A DNA stretch of 64,000 nt from Mycolicibacterium poriferae. GTDB lineage: Bacteria > Actinomycetota > Actinomycetes > Mycobacteriales > Mycobacteriaceae. The stretch lies in the NCBI RefSeq assembly GCF_010728325.1, contig NZ_AP022570.1, positions 5,648,831 through 5,712,830 on the forward strand. Direction: 5' to 3'. The notes under the pieces are model-generated. The model saw nothing but the letters and a program-made list of their open reading frames with translations. It was not told the DNA's origin and did no database searches. Position 1 is the stretch's first letter; every line of letters starts with the position of its first letter. This document shows positions 1 through 8,052 of this stretch, piece by piece. Position numbers and translations under genes: made by a program.

Positions 1-1777
1 CGTTGGCCAGCGTGGTGCGTGCCAGCCGCCAACCCTGGTTGACCTCGCCGACCACCATCTCGTCGGGGACGAACACGTCGTCCAGGAACACCTCGTTGAA
101 CACTTCGTCGCCGGTGATCTCCCGCAGCGGTCGCACGACCAGGCCCGGTGAGGTCATGTCGATCAGGAAGTAGGTGATGCCCTTGTGCTTCGGTGCATCC
201 GGGTCGGTTCGCGCCAGGCACACCCCCCAGTGCGCCTGCTGCGCCGACGACGTCCACACCTTCTGCCCGGTCAGCTTCCAGCCGGGCCCCGTTGCGCCGC
301 TCGCGGACAGGCCCTCGGCGCGCACGGCCTTGGTACGCAGCGCGGCCAGGTCAGAACCCGCCCCGGGCTCGCTGAACAGCTGGCACCAGCGCAGATCACC
401 GCGCAATGTCGCCGGGACGAACTGCTCGATCTGCTCCTGGCTGCCATGTTCGAGAATCGTGGGGACCGCCCACCACCCGATCACCAGGTCCGGACGCACC
501 ACCTCGGCGGCGGCCAGCTCCTGGTCGATCAGCAACTGCTCGGCAGGCCCGGCGGCCCGACCGTAGGGCCGGGGCCAGTGCGGTGCCAGCAAGCCGGCCT
601 CGGCCAGCGCCACCTGACGCTGCTCGGCGGGCTTGGCTGCGACGTCGGCGACCGCGGCGGAGATCTCGGGGCGCAGATCGGCCACCGAGTCGAGATCGAT
701 GTGCAGGTCGCGACGAACACCCTGCTGGGTCAGGGCAACGACCCGCCGCAGCCAGCGCGAGCGGCCGCCGAGGAACTGCGCGATCGCGTAGGCGCGCCGC
801 AGATACAGGTGCGCATCGTGTTCCCAGGTGATGCCGATACCGCCCAGGACCTGGATGCAGTCCTTGGCGTTGACTTTCGCGGCCTCGATACCCACCGACG
901 CCGCCAGTGCGGCGGCCAGCGACAACTGCGCATCCTCGGACCGACCCGACGAATCCGACGCGGCCCGGGCCGCGTCCGCGGCGGCGACCGAGGCCTGCTC
1001 GGAGCGCAGAAGCATCTCGGCGCACATGTGCTTGATGGCCTGGAAGCTGCCGATCGGCTTGCCGAACTGCTCACGGACCTTCGCGTACTCCGTGGCGGTC
1101 TGCAGGCACCACCGGGCCAGGCCGGCGGCCTCGGCGGAGAGCAGCGTGACGGTCAGGTCGACGATCCGCTGCGCGGGCACGGCGAGTTCCTCGGCGGTGG
1201 CGCCGTCAGTCACCACCCGCGCCAGCGGGCGGGAGAAGTCGGTGGCCGCCAGCGGTTCCACGGTGACGCCGTCGGCGGCCGCGTCGACCAGCACCCAGGT
1301 GTCCCCGGCCGGCAGCAGCATCACACCACCGGCAGACCCGCCCAGGACGTACTCGGCCGTGCCTGACACCCGCCCGTCGGAGTAGGTGAGGTCGGTGGAC
1401 AGGGCCACACCCGCGGTGCGCTCCCCGGAGGCCAACGCTTCCAACAGTTCGGCGTGTGAATCCGACAACACCAGGGTGGCCACTGCGGTGGAGGCCACCG
1501 GGCCGGGGACCATCGCGGCGGCCGCTTCGTCGAGCATCGCGCAGAGGTCGGCGACGGTTCCGTCGGCACCGCCGTGCTCTTCGGGCAGTGCCACACCGAA
1601 CGTGCCTAGTTGGGCCAGACCGTCGTAGGCCGGGCGCCACGCGTCGGGATCGCCCTGCTCGACGTCGCGCGCGGCCTCGACCGCCCGGGATCCGGCCGCC
1701 CAGCTCCGAACCAGTTCACGCGCGGCGGACTGCTCGTCAGTGAGGGTGGCAGACGAGTTCGTGGACCTAGCCGACAC
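1..1777 (-). CDS. fadE34: Acyl-CoA dehydrogenase, fused two-domain type (FadE34-like), 3' end cut by window edge
   Basis: The visible 592 codons open with GTG at 1777, preceded by AGGAG five bases upstream, and run off the left edge. The N-terminal half is an acyl-CoA dehydrogenase-like domain (C-terminal helical motif VREQFGKPIGSFQAIKHM and the LGGIGITWEHDAHLYLRRA segment). A second copy starts near residue 365 (PAEQLLIDQEL, CQLFSEPGAGSDLAAL, KVWTSSAQQAHWG). This duplicated layout and the divergent kstR neighbour match mycobacterial FadE34/ChsE3, which oxidises cholesterol side-chain CoA esters. FadE34 is about 710 residues, so roughly 120 codons are outside the window. The KstR operator lies 42 bases upstream of the start. 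Confidence 0.88.
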   Translation of the reverse strand, partial: MSARSTNSSATLTDEQSAARELVRSWAAGSRAVEAARDVEQGDPDAWRPAYDGLAQLGTFGVALPEEHGGADGTVADLCAMLDEAAAAMVPGPVASTAVATLVLSDSHAELLEALASGERTAGVALSTDLTYSDGRVSGTAEYVLGGSAGGVMLLPAGDTWVLVDAAADGVTVEPLAATDFSRPLARVVTDGATAEELAVPAQRIVDLTVTLLSAEAAGLARWCLQTATEYAKVREQFGKPIGSFQAIKHMCAEMLLRSEQASVAAADAARAASDSSGRSEDAQLSLAAALAASVGIEAAKVNAKDCIQVLGGIGITWEHDAHLYLRRAYAIAQFLGGRSRWLRRVVALTQQGVRRDLHIDLDSVADLRPEISAAVADVAAKPAEQRQVALAEAGLLAPHWPRPYGRAAGPAEQLLIDQELAAAEVVRPDLVIGWWAVPTILEHGSQEQIEQFVPATLRGDLRWCQLFSEPGAGSDLAALRTKAVRAEGLSASGATGPGWKLTGQKVWTSSAQQAHWGVCLARTDPDAPKHKGITYFLIDMTSPGLVVRPLREITGDEVFNEVFLDDVFVPDEMVVGEVNQGWRLARTTLAN

Positions 1778-1818
1778 CGTGACTCCTAGCGTTTGGGCGA
1801 GAAGACCCTGCTTCCCAC

Positions 1819-1832
1819 TAGAACGTGTTCTA
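1819..1832. promoter_or_regulatory. KstR operator (kstR box) between fadE34 and kstR
   Basis: TAGAACGTGTTCTA fits the established KstR motif TnnAACnnGTTnnA exactly and is palindromic apart from its two central bases. It sits between the divergent starts of fadE34 (1777) and kstR (1974), so one repressor dimer can control both. This is the only such site noticed in the window. Confidence 0.88.
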
Positions 1833-1973
1833 ATATTGCCAGCGTTGGACCGTCAAGTCGACCGCCATCACAGCAGGGCACGTCGGTGTCGTCACGGCAC
1901 GGAGGTGAGCAATCGGGGATCGGCATGCGTATCGTTTCCAGCGATACCGCATCACGAAGGAGCCGCACGTCGC

Positions 1974-2669
1974 ATGTCAGGGACGTCAGAATTGTCGGGT
2001 ACGCCGGCCCGCGCCGCATCGGGCGCCGGTGCTGACACCCGGCCCCGCCAGGTGATGAACGTGGCGGTTCTGGCTGAATCCGAACTCGGCTCCGAAGCCC
2101 AACGTGAGCGACGCAAGCGCATCCTGGACGCCACGCTGGCGATCGCCTCGAAGGGCGGTTACGAGGCCGTTCAGATGCGGGCGGTGGCCGAACGTGCCGA
2201 TGTCGCGGTGGGCACCCTATACCGGTACTTCCCCTCCAAGGTGCATCTGCTGGTCTCGGCGCTCGGACGCGAGTTCGAGCGCATCGACGCCAAGACCGAC
2301 CGCGCGGTGCTCGCCGCAGGCGCCACCCCATATCAGCGACTCAACATCATGGTCGGCAAGCTCAACCGCGCAATGCAGCGGAACCCGCTGCTCACCGAGG
2401 CGATGACCCGGGCCTTCGTGTTCGCCGACGCCTCGGCCGCCGGTGAGGTCGATCACGTCGGCAAGCTGATGGACTCGATGTTCGCGCGCGCGATGAGCGA
2501 GGGTGAACCGACCGAGGACCAGTACCACATCGCACGGGTGATCTCCGATGTCTGGCTGTCCAATCTGCTGGCATGGCTGACCCGACGGGCGTCGGCCACC
2601 GACGTCGCCAAACGCCTGGATCTGGCCGTGCGACTGCTCATCGGGGACGGCGACCAGCCTAAGATCTGA
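1974..2669 (+). CDS. kstR: TetR-family repressor of cholesterol catabolism KstR
   Basis: Encodes 231 residues. A TetR helix-turn-helix covers about residues 45-92 (RRKRILDATLAIASKGGYEA, then VGTLYRYFPSKVHLL), followed by a ligand-binding domain. The segment from MNVAVLAESELGSEAQ onward closely resembles M. tuberculosis KstR as recalled. I chose ATG 1974 because GAAGGAG precedes it by 11 bases; an internal ATG at 2055 would give the shorter 204-residue form that matches the usual length of about 200. KstR represses sterol side-chain and ring degradation genes and is released by CoA-thioester sterol intermediates. The matching operator at 1819 implies autoregulation. Confidence 0.92.
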   Translation: MSGTSELSGTPARAASGAGADTRPRQVMNVAVLAESELGSEAQRERRKRILDATLAIASKGGYEAVQMRAVAERADVAVGTLYRYFPSKVHLLVSALGREFERIDAKTDRAVLAAGATPYQRLNIMVGKLNRAMQRNPLLTEAMTRAFVFADASAAGEVDHVGKLMDSMFARAMSEGEPTEDQYHIARVISDVWLSNLLAWLTRRASATDVAKRLDLAVRLLIGDGDQPKI

Positions 2670-2673
2670 AGGC

Positions 2674-3435
2674 GTGAGCGACCTGCCTCCCGATCTGTCC
2701 AGCGCGCTCGATGCCGCTGCGAAACTACCCCGGCTTCTGGTCACCTCCGACTTCGACGGCACCCTGTCCCCGATCGTCAGCAACCCGTCCGATGCCCGCC
2801 CCCTGCCCGAGGCCGGACGCGCCCTGATCGGGCTCGCGGAGCTGCCGTCCACCGCGGTCGCGCTGATCTCCGGGCGTGCGTTGCGTGACCTGCGGGCGTT
2901 GTCCTCGATGCCAGACGCGGTGCATCTGGTGGGATCCCACGGCGCGGAGTTCGACTCCGGCTTCTCGCACGACATCGACCAGGAACTGTTGCGCAGCATC
3001 ACCGAGACGCTCGAGGAGATCGCGTCCGGCCGGTCCGGGGTCACCGTGGAGACCAAGCCCGCCAGCGTCGCGTTGCACGTGCGCAACGCGTCGCCGAGCG
3101 ACGGGGAGGCCGCGCTGGCCGCGGCCTGGGAGGCCGCCGCCGAGTGGGACGCCCATGCCACCACCGGCAAGGCGGTCCTCGAGTTCGCCGTGATCTCCAC
3201 CGACAAGGGCGAGGCGATCGACATCCTGCGGGACCAGCATGCCGCGTCGACCGTGGTGTTCTTCGGGGATGACGTCACCGACGAGAAGGCGTTCCGGCGG
3301 CTGACCGACGGTGACATCGGTGTCAAGGTCGGGCCCGGGGACACCGGGGCGGGTTACCGGGTCGACTCTCCGGATGACGTCGCGGTGGCACTGCAGTATC
3401 TGCTGGACGCGCGTAGCGGCATGCGCTTTGCCTGA
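2674..3435 (+). CDS. otsB: Trehalose-6-phosphate phosphatase (OtsB-type HAD hydrolase)
   Basis: 253 residues starting at GTG 2674, four bases after kstR stops, so probably co-transcribed with it. HAD motif I is DFDGTLSP at residues 26-33 with both catalytic Asp residues (26 and 28). Motif II is in ALISGRA, and the late acidic motif is FFGDDVTDEKAF near residue 193. Size and motifs fit the single-domain OtsB family, which dephosphorylates trehalose-6-phosphate. Mycobacteria usually have more than one otsB paralogue, so whether this copy is the main enzyme cannot be told from the sequence. Confidence 0.85.
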   Translation: MSDLPPDLSSALDAAAKLPRLLVTSDFDGTLSPIVSNPSDARPLPEAGRALIGLAELPSTAVALISGRALRDLRALSSMPDAVHLVGSHGAEFDSGFSHDIDQELLRSITETLEEIASGRSGVTVETKPASVALHVRNASPSDGEAALAAAWEAAAEWDAHATTGKAVLEFAVISTDKGEAIDILRDQHAASTVVFFGDDVTDEKAFRRLTDGDIGVKVGPGDTGAGYRVDSPDDVAVALQYLLDARSGMRFA

Positions 3436-3483
3436 TCGGCAATAATCTTTGCCGCGCTGGTGCTGCTGACGCACAGTGGTGTC

Positions 3484-4116
3484 ATGCCTGAATCTCCTTC
3501 CCCCACAGCGACCGCCGACGAATGGGACGAGCGTTACAGCTCGCTGGCCGACCAACTTCCCGACATGGCGCCGAGCGCGGCGTTGATCCGCGAGGTCGGC
3601 GACCTGGCCCCGGGCACCGCACTCGAGATCGGTTGCGGTCTGGGCGCGGATGCCGTCTGGCTGGCGAGCCGCGGGTGGCGGGTGACCGCGCTCGACGTCT
3701 CCCAGGTCGCCCTGGACCGCGCCACCCAGCGAAGCCGCGAGGCCGGGGTCGAAATCACGTGGCACTGTGGCCGCCTCGAGGATATGCCGTTGCCGCCCAA
3801 CGGTTTCGATCTCGTCACCGCCCACTATCCGGCGCTGCGCCATTCGCCGGGACACGACGCCGAACGCGCCCTGCTGGCGGCGGTGGCCCCGGGCGGCACA
3901 CTGCTGGTGGTGCATCACGCCGACGTCGACGTCGAGAAAGCCAAGTCCTACGGCTTCGACCCCGCGGATTACCTCGGACACGACGACGTCGTCGAATCGC
4001 TCTCAGACGGGTGGGAAGTCAGCGTGGACCGCCGGCACCCTCGGGACGTACCCGCCGGACTCGAGGGACAGCACACCCACGACGACATCATCAGGGCACG
4101 CCGACTGACCCGCTAG
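3484..4116 (+). CDS. Class I SAM-dependent methyltransferase, unknown substrate
   Basis: 210 residues. Methyltransferase motif I is LEIGCGLGADAVWLA at about residues 47-61, motif II is VTALDVS, and a post-motif region is FDLVTAHYPALRH. The small size and WDERYSS start resemble TehB/thiopurine-type methyltransferases, but nothing identifies the acceptor. ATG 3484 was taken because the frame upstream of it is not protein-like. Its stop codon interlocks with that of the convergent LacI gene (shared CTAG at 4113-4116). Confidence 0.75.
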   Translation: MPESPSPTATADEWDERYSSLADQLPDMAPSAALIREVGDLAPGTALEIGCGLGADAVWLASRGWRVTALDVSQVALDRATQRSREAGVEITWHCGRLEDMPLPPNGFDLVTAHYPALRHSPGHDAERALLAAVAPGGTLLVVHHADVDVEKAKSYGFDPADYLGHDDVVESLSDGWEVSVDRRHPRDVPAGLEGQHTHDDIIRARRLTR

Positions 4117-5213
4117 GCCGGCGGACCGGAGGTCCGCCCCCGCATCACCTCGGTGTCGAGGACCTCGATCACCGGCAATCCCGACCGAGGCGGGTCGTGC
4201 AGCAGTTCCCCTGCCCGGCGGCCCTTTTCGACACTGGGTTGCACGACCGTCGTCAGGCCCCGCTGCAGCGCCTCCGGCACACCGTCGAAACCCGTCACCG
4301 TCATCGAACCCGGCACGTAGACGCCGCGGGCCCGCAGGTGATCCATCGCCGAAAGCGCCAGCACGTCGGCGGTGCACATCAGCGCGGTGATGCGCGGATT
4401 GGCCGCCAGCGCGGCGTCGGCGCCGGCACCTCCGGATGAGGGCAGGTGTTCATAGCTTTCGACGACGGTCAGCGATGCCGGGTCCAAGCCCGCCGCCGTC
4501 ATCGCGTCACGCACGCCCCGGATGCGCTCGCTCTGGACGTGGAAGTGCGGGCTACGCACCCGCTGCGGATCAGCGATCGCGGGGGCCGGGCCGGCGTCCG
4601 GCCAGTCGCGGCCGAGCCGCATCGTCAACAGCCCGATCTCGCGGTGACCGAGCTCGAGCACATGCTCGGTGAGTTGGCGCATCGCTGCCCGGTCGTCGAT
4701 GCACACCCGGGACACCCCGGGCACGTCGCGGGGCTGGTCGACCACCACCACCGGCAGATGACGCTCCAGGATCGCCGGCAGGTAGGGGTCGTCGTCGGAG
4801 GCCGAGTAGACGACGAAACCGTCGACACCGGCGGCCAACACCGCGGCCGAGCCGTCGGAGACACTGCGGTCGGGCCCGACCGCCACCAGCAGCAGTCCCT
4901 GCCCCACCGCTTCGCACGACTCGGCCAACCCGGCGACGAAGTCGAGCGCGGCCGGATCCCGGAACGAATAGTTCAGCGGCTCGGTGATGACCAGCCCCAC
5001 TGCGCCGGCCTTGCGTGTACGCAGCGAGCGTGCCACCGGGTCCGGACCGGGATAGCCGAGCGCCTTGGCGGTGGACAGCACGCGTTCGCGTAGTTCGGCC
5101 GACAGTTGGTCGGGCCGGTTGTAGGCGTTGGAGACGGTGGTCCGCGAGACCTTGAGCTCAGCCGCGAGTGAGGCCAGGGTCGCGCGGCGCCTCGGCGCTG
5201 GACTCCTGGACAT
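4113..5213 (-). CDS. LacI-family transcriptional regulator
   Basis: 366 residues. An N-terminal LacI helix-turn-helix lies at residues 11-57 (TLASLAAELKVSRTTVSNAYN, then LRERVLSTAKALGYPGPDPVARSLRT). It is followed by a periplasmic-binding-protein-like effector domain (GLVITEPLNYSF, GVDGFVVYSASDD, VTGFDGVPEAL). It corresponds in position to M. tuberculosis Rv3575c. The start overlaps the 3' end of the upstream znuB by 56 bases, which may couple the genes although no shared function is evident. Effector and targets are unknown. Confidence 0.88.
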   Translation of the reverse strand: MSRSPAPRRRATLASLAAELKVSRTTVSNAYNRPDQLSAELRERVLSTAKALGYPGPDPVARSLRTRKAGAVGLVITEPLNYSFRDPAALDFVAGLAESCEAVGQGLLLVAVGPDRSVSDGSAAVLAAGVDGFVVYSASDDDPYLPAILERHLPVVVVDQPRDVPGVSRVCIDDRAAMRQLTEHVLELGHREIGLLTMRLGRDWPDAGPAPAIADPQRVRSPHFHVQSERIRGVRDAMTAAGLDPASLTVVESYEHLPSSGGAGADAALAANPRITALMCTADVLALSAMDHLRARGVYVPGSMTVTGFDGVPEALQRGLTTVVQPSVEKGRRAGELLHDPPRSGLPVIEVLDTEVMRGRTSGPPA

Positions 5214-6114
5214 GCTCCCCGAGATTAGTGGACGCGCCGGGTTGCGCTGCGGAAGTCCGCTTCGGGCGCGGCACGCGAGCGCCCAGCCAGACCACCAGCC
5301 AGACCACCAGCCAGATGCCGCAGGCGATAGTGACCACCAGAAAGCTGGGCGGCAGATTGAACATCGCGGACAGCGCGAGGCCCGCCCAGACGGAGAACAC
5401 CCCGATGCCCGCCGATACCGCCATCGCGTACACGGGGCGCGCGGTGAAGATCAGAGCCGTCGCCGCGGGAGTGACGACGAGGGCGAACAGCAGCAGCGTG
5501 CCCACCGCCTGCACCGCCATGGTCACCGTGAAGGCCAGCAGCACCATGAACACCACCGACAGCCCGCGGACCGGAACCCCCTTGGCCTCGGCCACCTGGC
5601 TGTTGACCGAGGTGAACAACAGCGGCCGGTAGATGAACGCCATACAGGCCGCCAAGACCAGCAACAGCCCGAGGAACCCCCCCAGCTGCTCGTTGGTGAT
5701 GGCCAGCAGGTTGCCGAACAGCACGTTGGTCAGGGTGGACGAGTTGCGAGTGGCCAGCGAGTTGAAGAACAGACCCAGCCCGGTGGCGAAGGCCAGCACG
5801 GTACCGGTCGCGACGTCACGATCGGAGGCACGTTTGCCCAGGGCGCCGATCGCCAGCGCACCCCCGACGCAGAACACCCCCAGCCCCAGCACCGCCGGCA
5901 GCCCGAGCAGCACCGCACCGGTGGCGCCGGGCAGCCCGATGTGGGCCAGCGCGTGCGCGGCGAACGAGGAGTTGCGCACCACGATGAAGTAACCGATCAG
6001 GCCCGCCGCGAGCGCGACGATCGTCCCGCCCAGCCAGGCGTTGCGCATGAACGACGAGCCCAGGATCTGCACCCAGTTGTCCTGATAGCCCATCGCCACG
6101 AGGGACTGGGTCAT
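5158..6114 (-). CDS. znuB: Zinc/metal ABC transporter permease (ZnuB type)
   Basis: 318 residues with about eight hydrophobic segments and the ABC-3 permease features SSFAAHALAHIGLPGATGAVLLG and VGTLLLFALVVTPAATALIF. The C-terminal tail is hydrophilic and its coding sequence overlaps the start of the LacI gene. ATG 6114 was chosen because the ATGA there overlaps the stop of the last mini-ORF in the 20-bp repeat array, and the protein sequence becomes family-like right after it. It forms the membrane pore of the znuA-znuC-znuB importer. Confidence 0.9.
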   Translation of the reverse strand: MTQSLVAMGYQDNWVQILGSSFMRNAWLGGTIVALAAGLIGYFIVVRNSSFAAHALAHIGLPGATGAVLLGLPAVLGLGVFCVGGALAIGALGKRASDRDVATGTVLAFATGLGLFFNSLATRNSSTLTNVLFGNLLAITNEQLGGFLGLLLVLAACMAFIYRPLLFTSVNSQVAEAKGVPVRGLSVVFMVLLAFTVTMAVQAVGTLLLFALVVTPAATALIFTARPVYAMAVSAGIGVFSVWAGLALSAMFNLPPSFLVVTIACGIWLVVWLVVWLGARVPRPKRTSAAQPGASTNLGEHVQESSAEAPRDPGLTRG

Positions 6115-6187
6115 CGGTTGCTCCGCAAAGTCATCGGTTGCTCCGCAAAGTCATCGGTTGCTCCGCAAAGTCATCAGTCGCTCCGCA
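6111..6187 (-). repeat. 20-bp tandem repeat (3.85 copies) forming a translational re-initiation chain between znuC and znuB
   Basis: On the plus strand the unit is TCATCGGTTGCTCCGCAAAG, starting at 6111, 6131 and 6151, with a diverged partial copy from 6171. On the coding (minus) strand each unit supplies GGAG, a six-base spacer and ATGA. ATGs at 6174, 6154 and 6134 each open a seven-codon frame (MTLRSNR) whose TGA overlaps the next ATG; the fourth ATG, 6114, starts znuB. The diverged copy at the znuC stop (TGATG) appears to be the ancestral junction. Confidence 0.9.
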
Positions 6188-6956
6188 TGTACAGCTGCCC
6201 CTGCAGCGTATGCGCCACCTTGATCCGCGTGCCGTACATGTGGGTGAGCAGATCGGAGTCCACGACCTGGTCGATCGCCGCGTGGTGGGCGTGGCCGTCG
6301 AGCAGGTAGATCGCACTGTCGAGCACCGCCAGCAGGGGATTGAGATCGTGGGCGACCACCAGGATGGTCACCGCCAGTTCCCGCTTGAGCCTGGCGAGCA
6401 GTTCGACGATCTCGTGCTGGGTACGAATGTCGAGCGAGGCCAGCGGTTCATCGAGGATGAGCATGCGGGGGTGAGCCACCAGGGCGCTGGCCAGCGCGAT
6501 GCGTTGACGTTGCCCACCGGACAGCTCTGACAGCCGACGGTCGGCGAAGTCGGTGGCCTCGACCCACTTCAGGGCTTCGTCGACACGTCGGCGATCCTCC
6601 GCGCGGGGCCGCGCGAAGCCCCACCGTCGCCCCGTGAGCCCCAGCAACACGGCGTCCCTGGCCCGGATCGCCTCGGTGGCGTTGACGTCGTAGTGCTGAG
6701 GTACGTAGCCGATCTCGTCGTTACGCGCACCCGGGCGGGAGCCGTACACCTGCACCGTTCCGTGCGCGACGGGAAGCAACCCGAGGATCACCTTTAGCAG
6801 CGTGGTCTTGCCGGAACCGTTGGAGCCGATGACGGCGACGAACTGACCGGCCTCGACCCGCAGCGTCGAATCCGACCAGATCGTGCGCCCACCCCGCACA
6901 ACGCTGACGTCGTCGAACGCCAGCGCCGGCACGGCTACCGGCTCATGCTGGGACAC
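6174..6956 (-). CDS. znuC: Zinc/metal ABC transporter ATP-binding protein (ZnuC type)
   Basis: 260 residues from GTG 6956. Walker A is GSNGSGKTT at residues 44-52, the signature is LSELSGGQRQR near 150, Walker B is MLILDEPLASLD, and the H-loop is VVAHDLN. The larger open frame to 7040 lies inside znuA and is Arg/Ser-rich and unlike the family, so GTG 6956 (14-base overlap with znuA) was preferred. It powers uptake through ZnuB and belongs to the znuA-znuC-znuB operon controlled from the Zur box at 8031. Confidence 0.9.
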   Translation of the reverse strand: MSQHEPVAVPALAFDDVSVVRGGRTIWSDSTLRVEAGQFVAVIGSNGSGKTTLLKVILGLLPVAHGTVQVYGSRPGARNDEIGYVPQHYDVNATEAIRARDAVLLGLTGRRWGFARPRAEDRRRVDEALKWVEATDFADRRLSELSGGQRQRIALASALVAHPRMLILDEPLASLDIRTQHEIVELLARLKRELAVTILVVAHDLNPLLAVLDSAIYLLDGHAHHAAIDQVVDSDLLTHMYGTRIKVAHTLQGQLYMRSD

Positions 6957-7968
6957 CGAGCGCCTCGGCCAGGGCGTCGAGCTGGCCGACCTGCCAGGTC
7001 TGGAAGGACTCGGTGTTCGGCGGAACCGTCTCGGTGACATCGACGACGGGGACTCCGGCCTGCTCGGCGGCCGCCCGGATCTGCTCGGGCACCGACCCCT
7101 CGGTCTGGGTGTTGTAGATCAACACGTCCACCCCGCGGTCGCCGAGCAGACGTAGGAAGGCGTCCAGGTCGGCCGGAGACGGCTCGGCCTCGTTGGCCGA
7201 CGCTGCCTGGTAACCCTCCGGCGTGCGGTTCTGCATCCCCAGCGCGTTAGCCATGTCGTCGAATACGCTCTCGGTCGCGGCGTAGGTCCTGCCCTGCGCG
7301 CCGGACCTGATCGTGGCGATGGCGTCGTTGTAGGGCTTCATCACGTTCTCGAACTCGCCGTGCCGCTCGTCGAGGTAGTCGGCGGCATCGGGCGCCAGTT
7401 CCTTGAGGTGCGCTGTCACCGCTTCGGCCACCTCGTTCACGACCATCGGGTTGTACCAGACGTGCGGGTTGCCCTCACCGGCGTGGTCGTGGCCTTCTTC
7501 ACCTTCATGGCTGTGCCCGGCTTCGCCCTCGTGGTCGTGGCCGGCTTCGCCCTCGTGTCCACTCAGTTCGACGGCGTTGATCACCGGGGCGTCCGGGGCC
7601 GACGAGGCCGCCAGTTTCGCCGCCCACTCGTCATAGTGGCCGCCGTTGATGACGACGAGCTGCGCGCCGTCGAACATCGCGGCGTCCGCCGGCGTCGGCT
7701 CGAAATCGTGCGGGTCCACCGACGAACTCGCCACCACGGTGGTGACGTCCGCACATGCACCGCCCACCTGGGAAACGATGTCCCCCCACTGATCGACGCT
7801 GACGACGACGTCGACCGGGGTGGTCGGGCAGCCGCCCTCCGAGGGAGGCGGGGTGCCGGCTGAGGTGCTGGACCCCTCGTCGCTCCCGCAGGACGACAGG
7901 GCAAGGGGCAGGGCGAGCGCGAAGGAGGCTGTCAGCAGCCGCACGGTCGAAGATCGAACTGAGTTCAC
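6943..7968 (-). CDS. znuA: Zinc ABC transporter substrate-binding lipoprotein with His-rich loop (ZnuA type)
   Basis: 341 residues from GTG 7968. The signal peptide ends in a lipobox (ALSSC, Cys 27). A cluster A-I metal-binding fold follows: VDPHDFEPTP, then a loop of repeated GHxHEGE units (about residues 140-165) before NPHVWYNP, and later LIYNTQTEGS. The His/Glu loop is typical of zinc-specific members. A longer frame to ATG 8007 is open, but it would place the start closer to the operator and add a poor leader. It is the first gene of the znuACB operon. Confidence 0.9.
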   Translation of the reverse strand: MNSVRSSTVRLLTASFALALPLALSSCGSDEGSSTSAGTPPPSEGGCPTTPVDVVVSVDQWGDIVSQVGGACADVTTVVASSSVDPHDFEPTPADAAMFDGAQLVVINGGHYDEWAAKLAASSAPDAPVINAVELSGHEGEAGHDHEGEAGHSHEGEEGHDHAGEGNPHVWYNPMVVNEVAEAVTAHLKELAPDAADYLDERHGEFENVMKPYNDAIATIRSGAQGRTYAATESVFDDMANALGMQNRTPEGYQAASANEAEPSPADLDAFLRLLGDRGVDVLIYNTQTEGSVPEQIRAAAEQAGVPVVDVTETVPPNTESFQTWQVGQLDALAEALGVPA

Positions 7969-7970
7969 CC

Positions 7971-7989
7971 GGCAACGATAACCGTTGCC
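7971..7989. promoter_or_regulatory. Perfect 7-5-7 inverted repeat at the znuA start
   Basis: GGCAACG-ATAAC-CGTTGCC, immediately upstream of the chosen znuA start codon. It is distinct from the Zur box 42 bases further upstream. It could be a second operator or a small 5' UTR hairpin; no known regulator was recognised. Confidence 0.35.
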
Positions 7990-8030
7990 AATTGGAAGCG
8001 CATACAACCGGTCGACTGGTGCGCACTAAA

Positions 8031-8048
8031 TGAAAATGATTATCATTA
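8031..8048. promoter_or_regulatory. Zur-type operator between znuA and the cobW-like gene
   Basis: The core TGAAAAT-G-ATTATCA (8031-8045) plus TTA matches the AT-rich 7-1-7 palindrome of actinobacterial Zur sites and stands out in GC-rich DNA. It is 62 bases upstream of znuA and ends only four bases before the ATG of the divergent GTPase gene, so one site probably serves both. Four more copies of the motif occur in the window. Confidence 0.85.
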
Positions 8049-8052
8049 AGAT

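Noticed and set aside
185..1366. Long plus-strand open frame of 393 codons
   Set aside because: It is the antisense shadow of fadE34, Arg/Gly/Pro-rich with no domain; the minus strand encodes a recognisable acyl-CoA dehydrogenase.
2217..3981. Long minus-strand frames across kstR, otsB and the methyltransferase
   Set aside because: Low-complexity shadows of clear plus-strand genes.
5128..6309. 393-codon plus-strand frame over znuB
   Set aside because: Antisense shadow rich in Gln, His and Arg; the minus strand encodes the permease.
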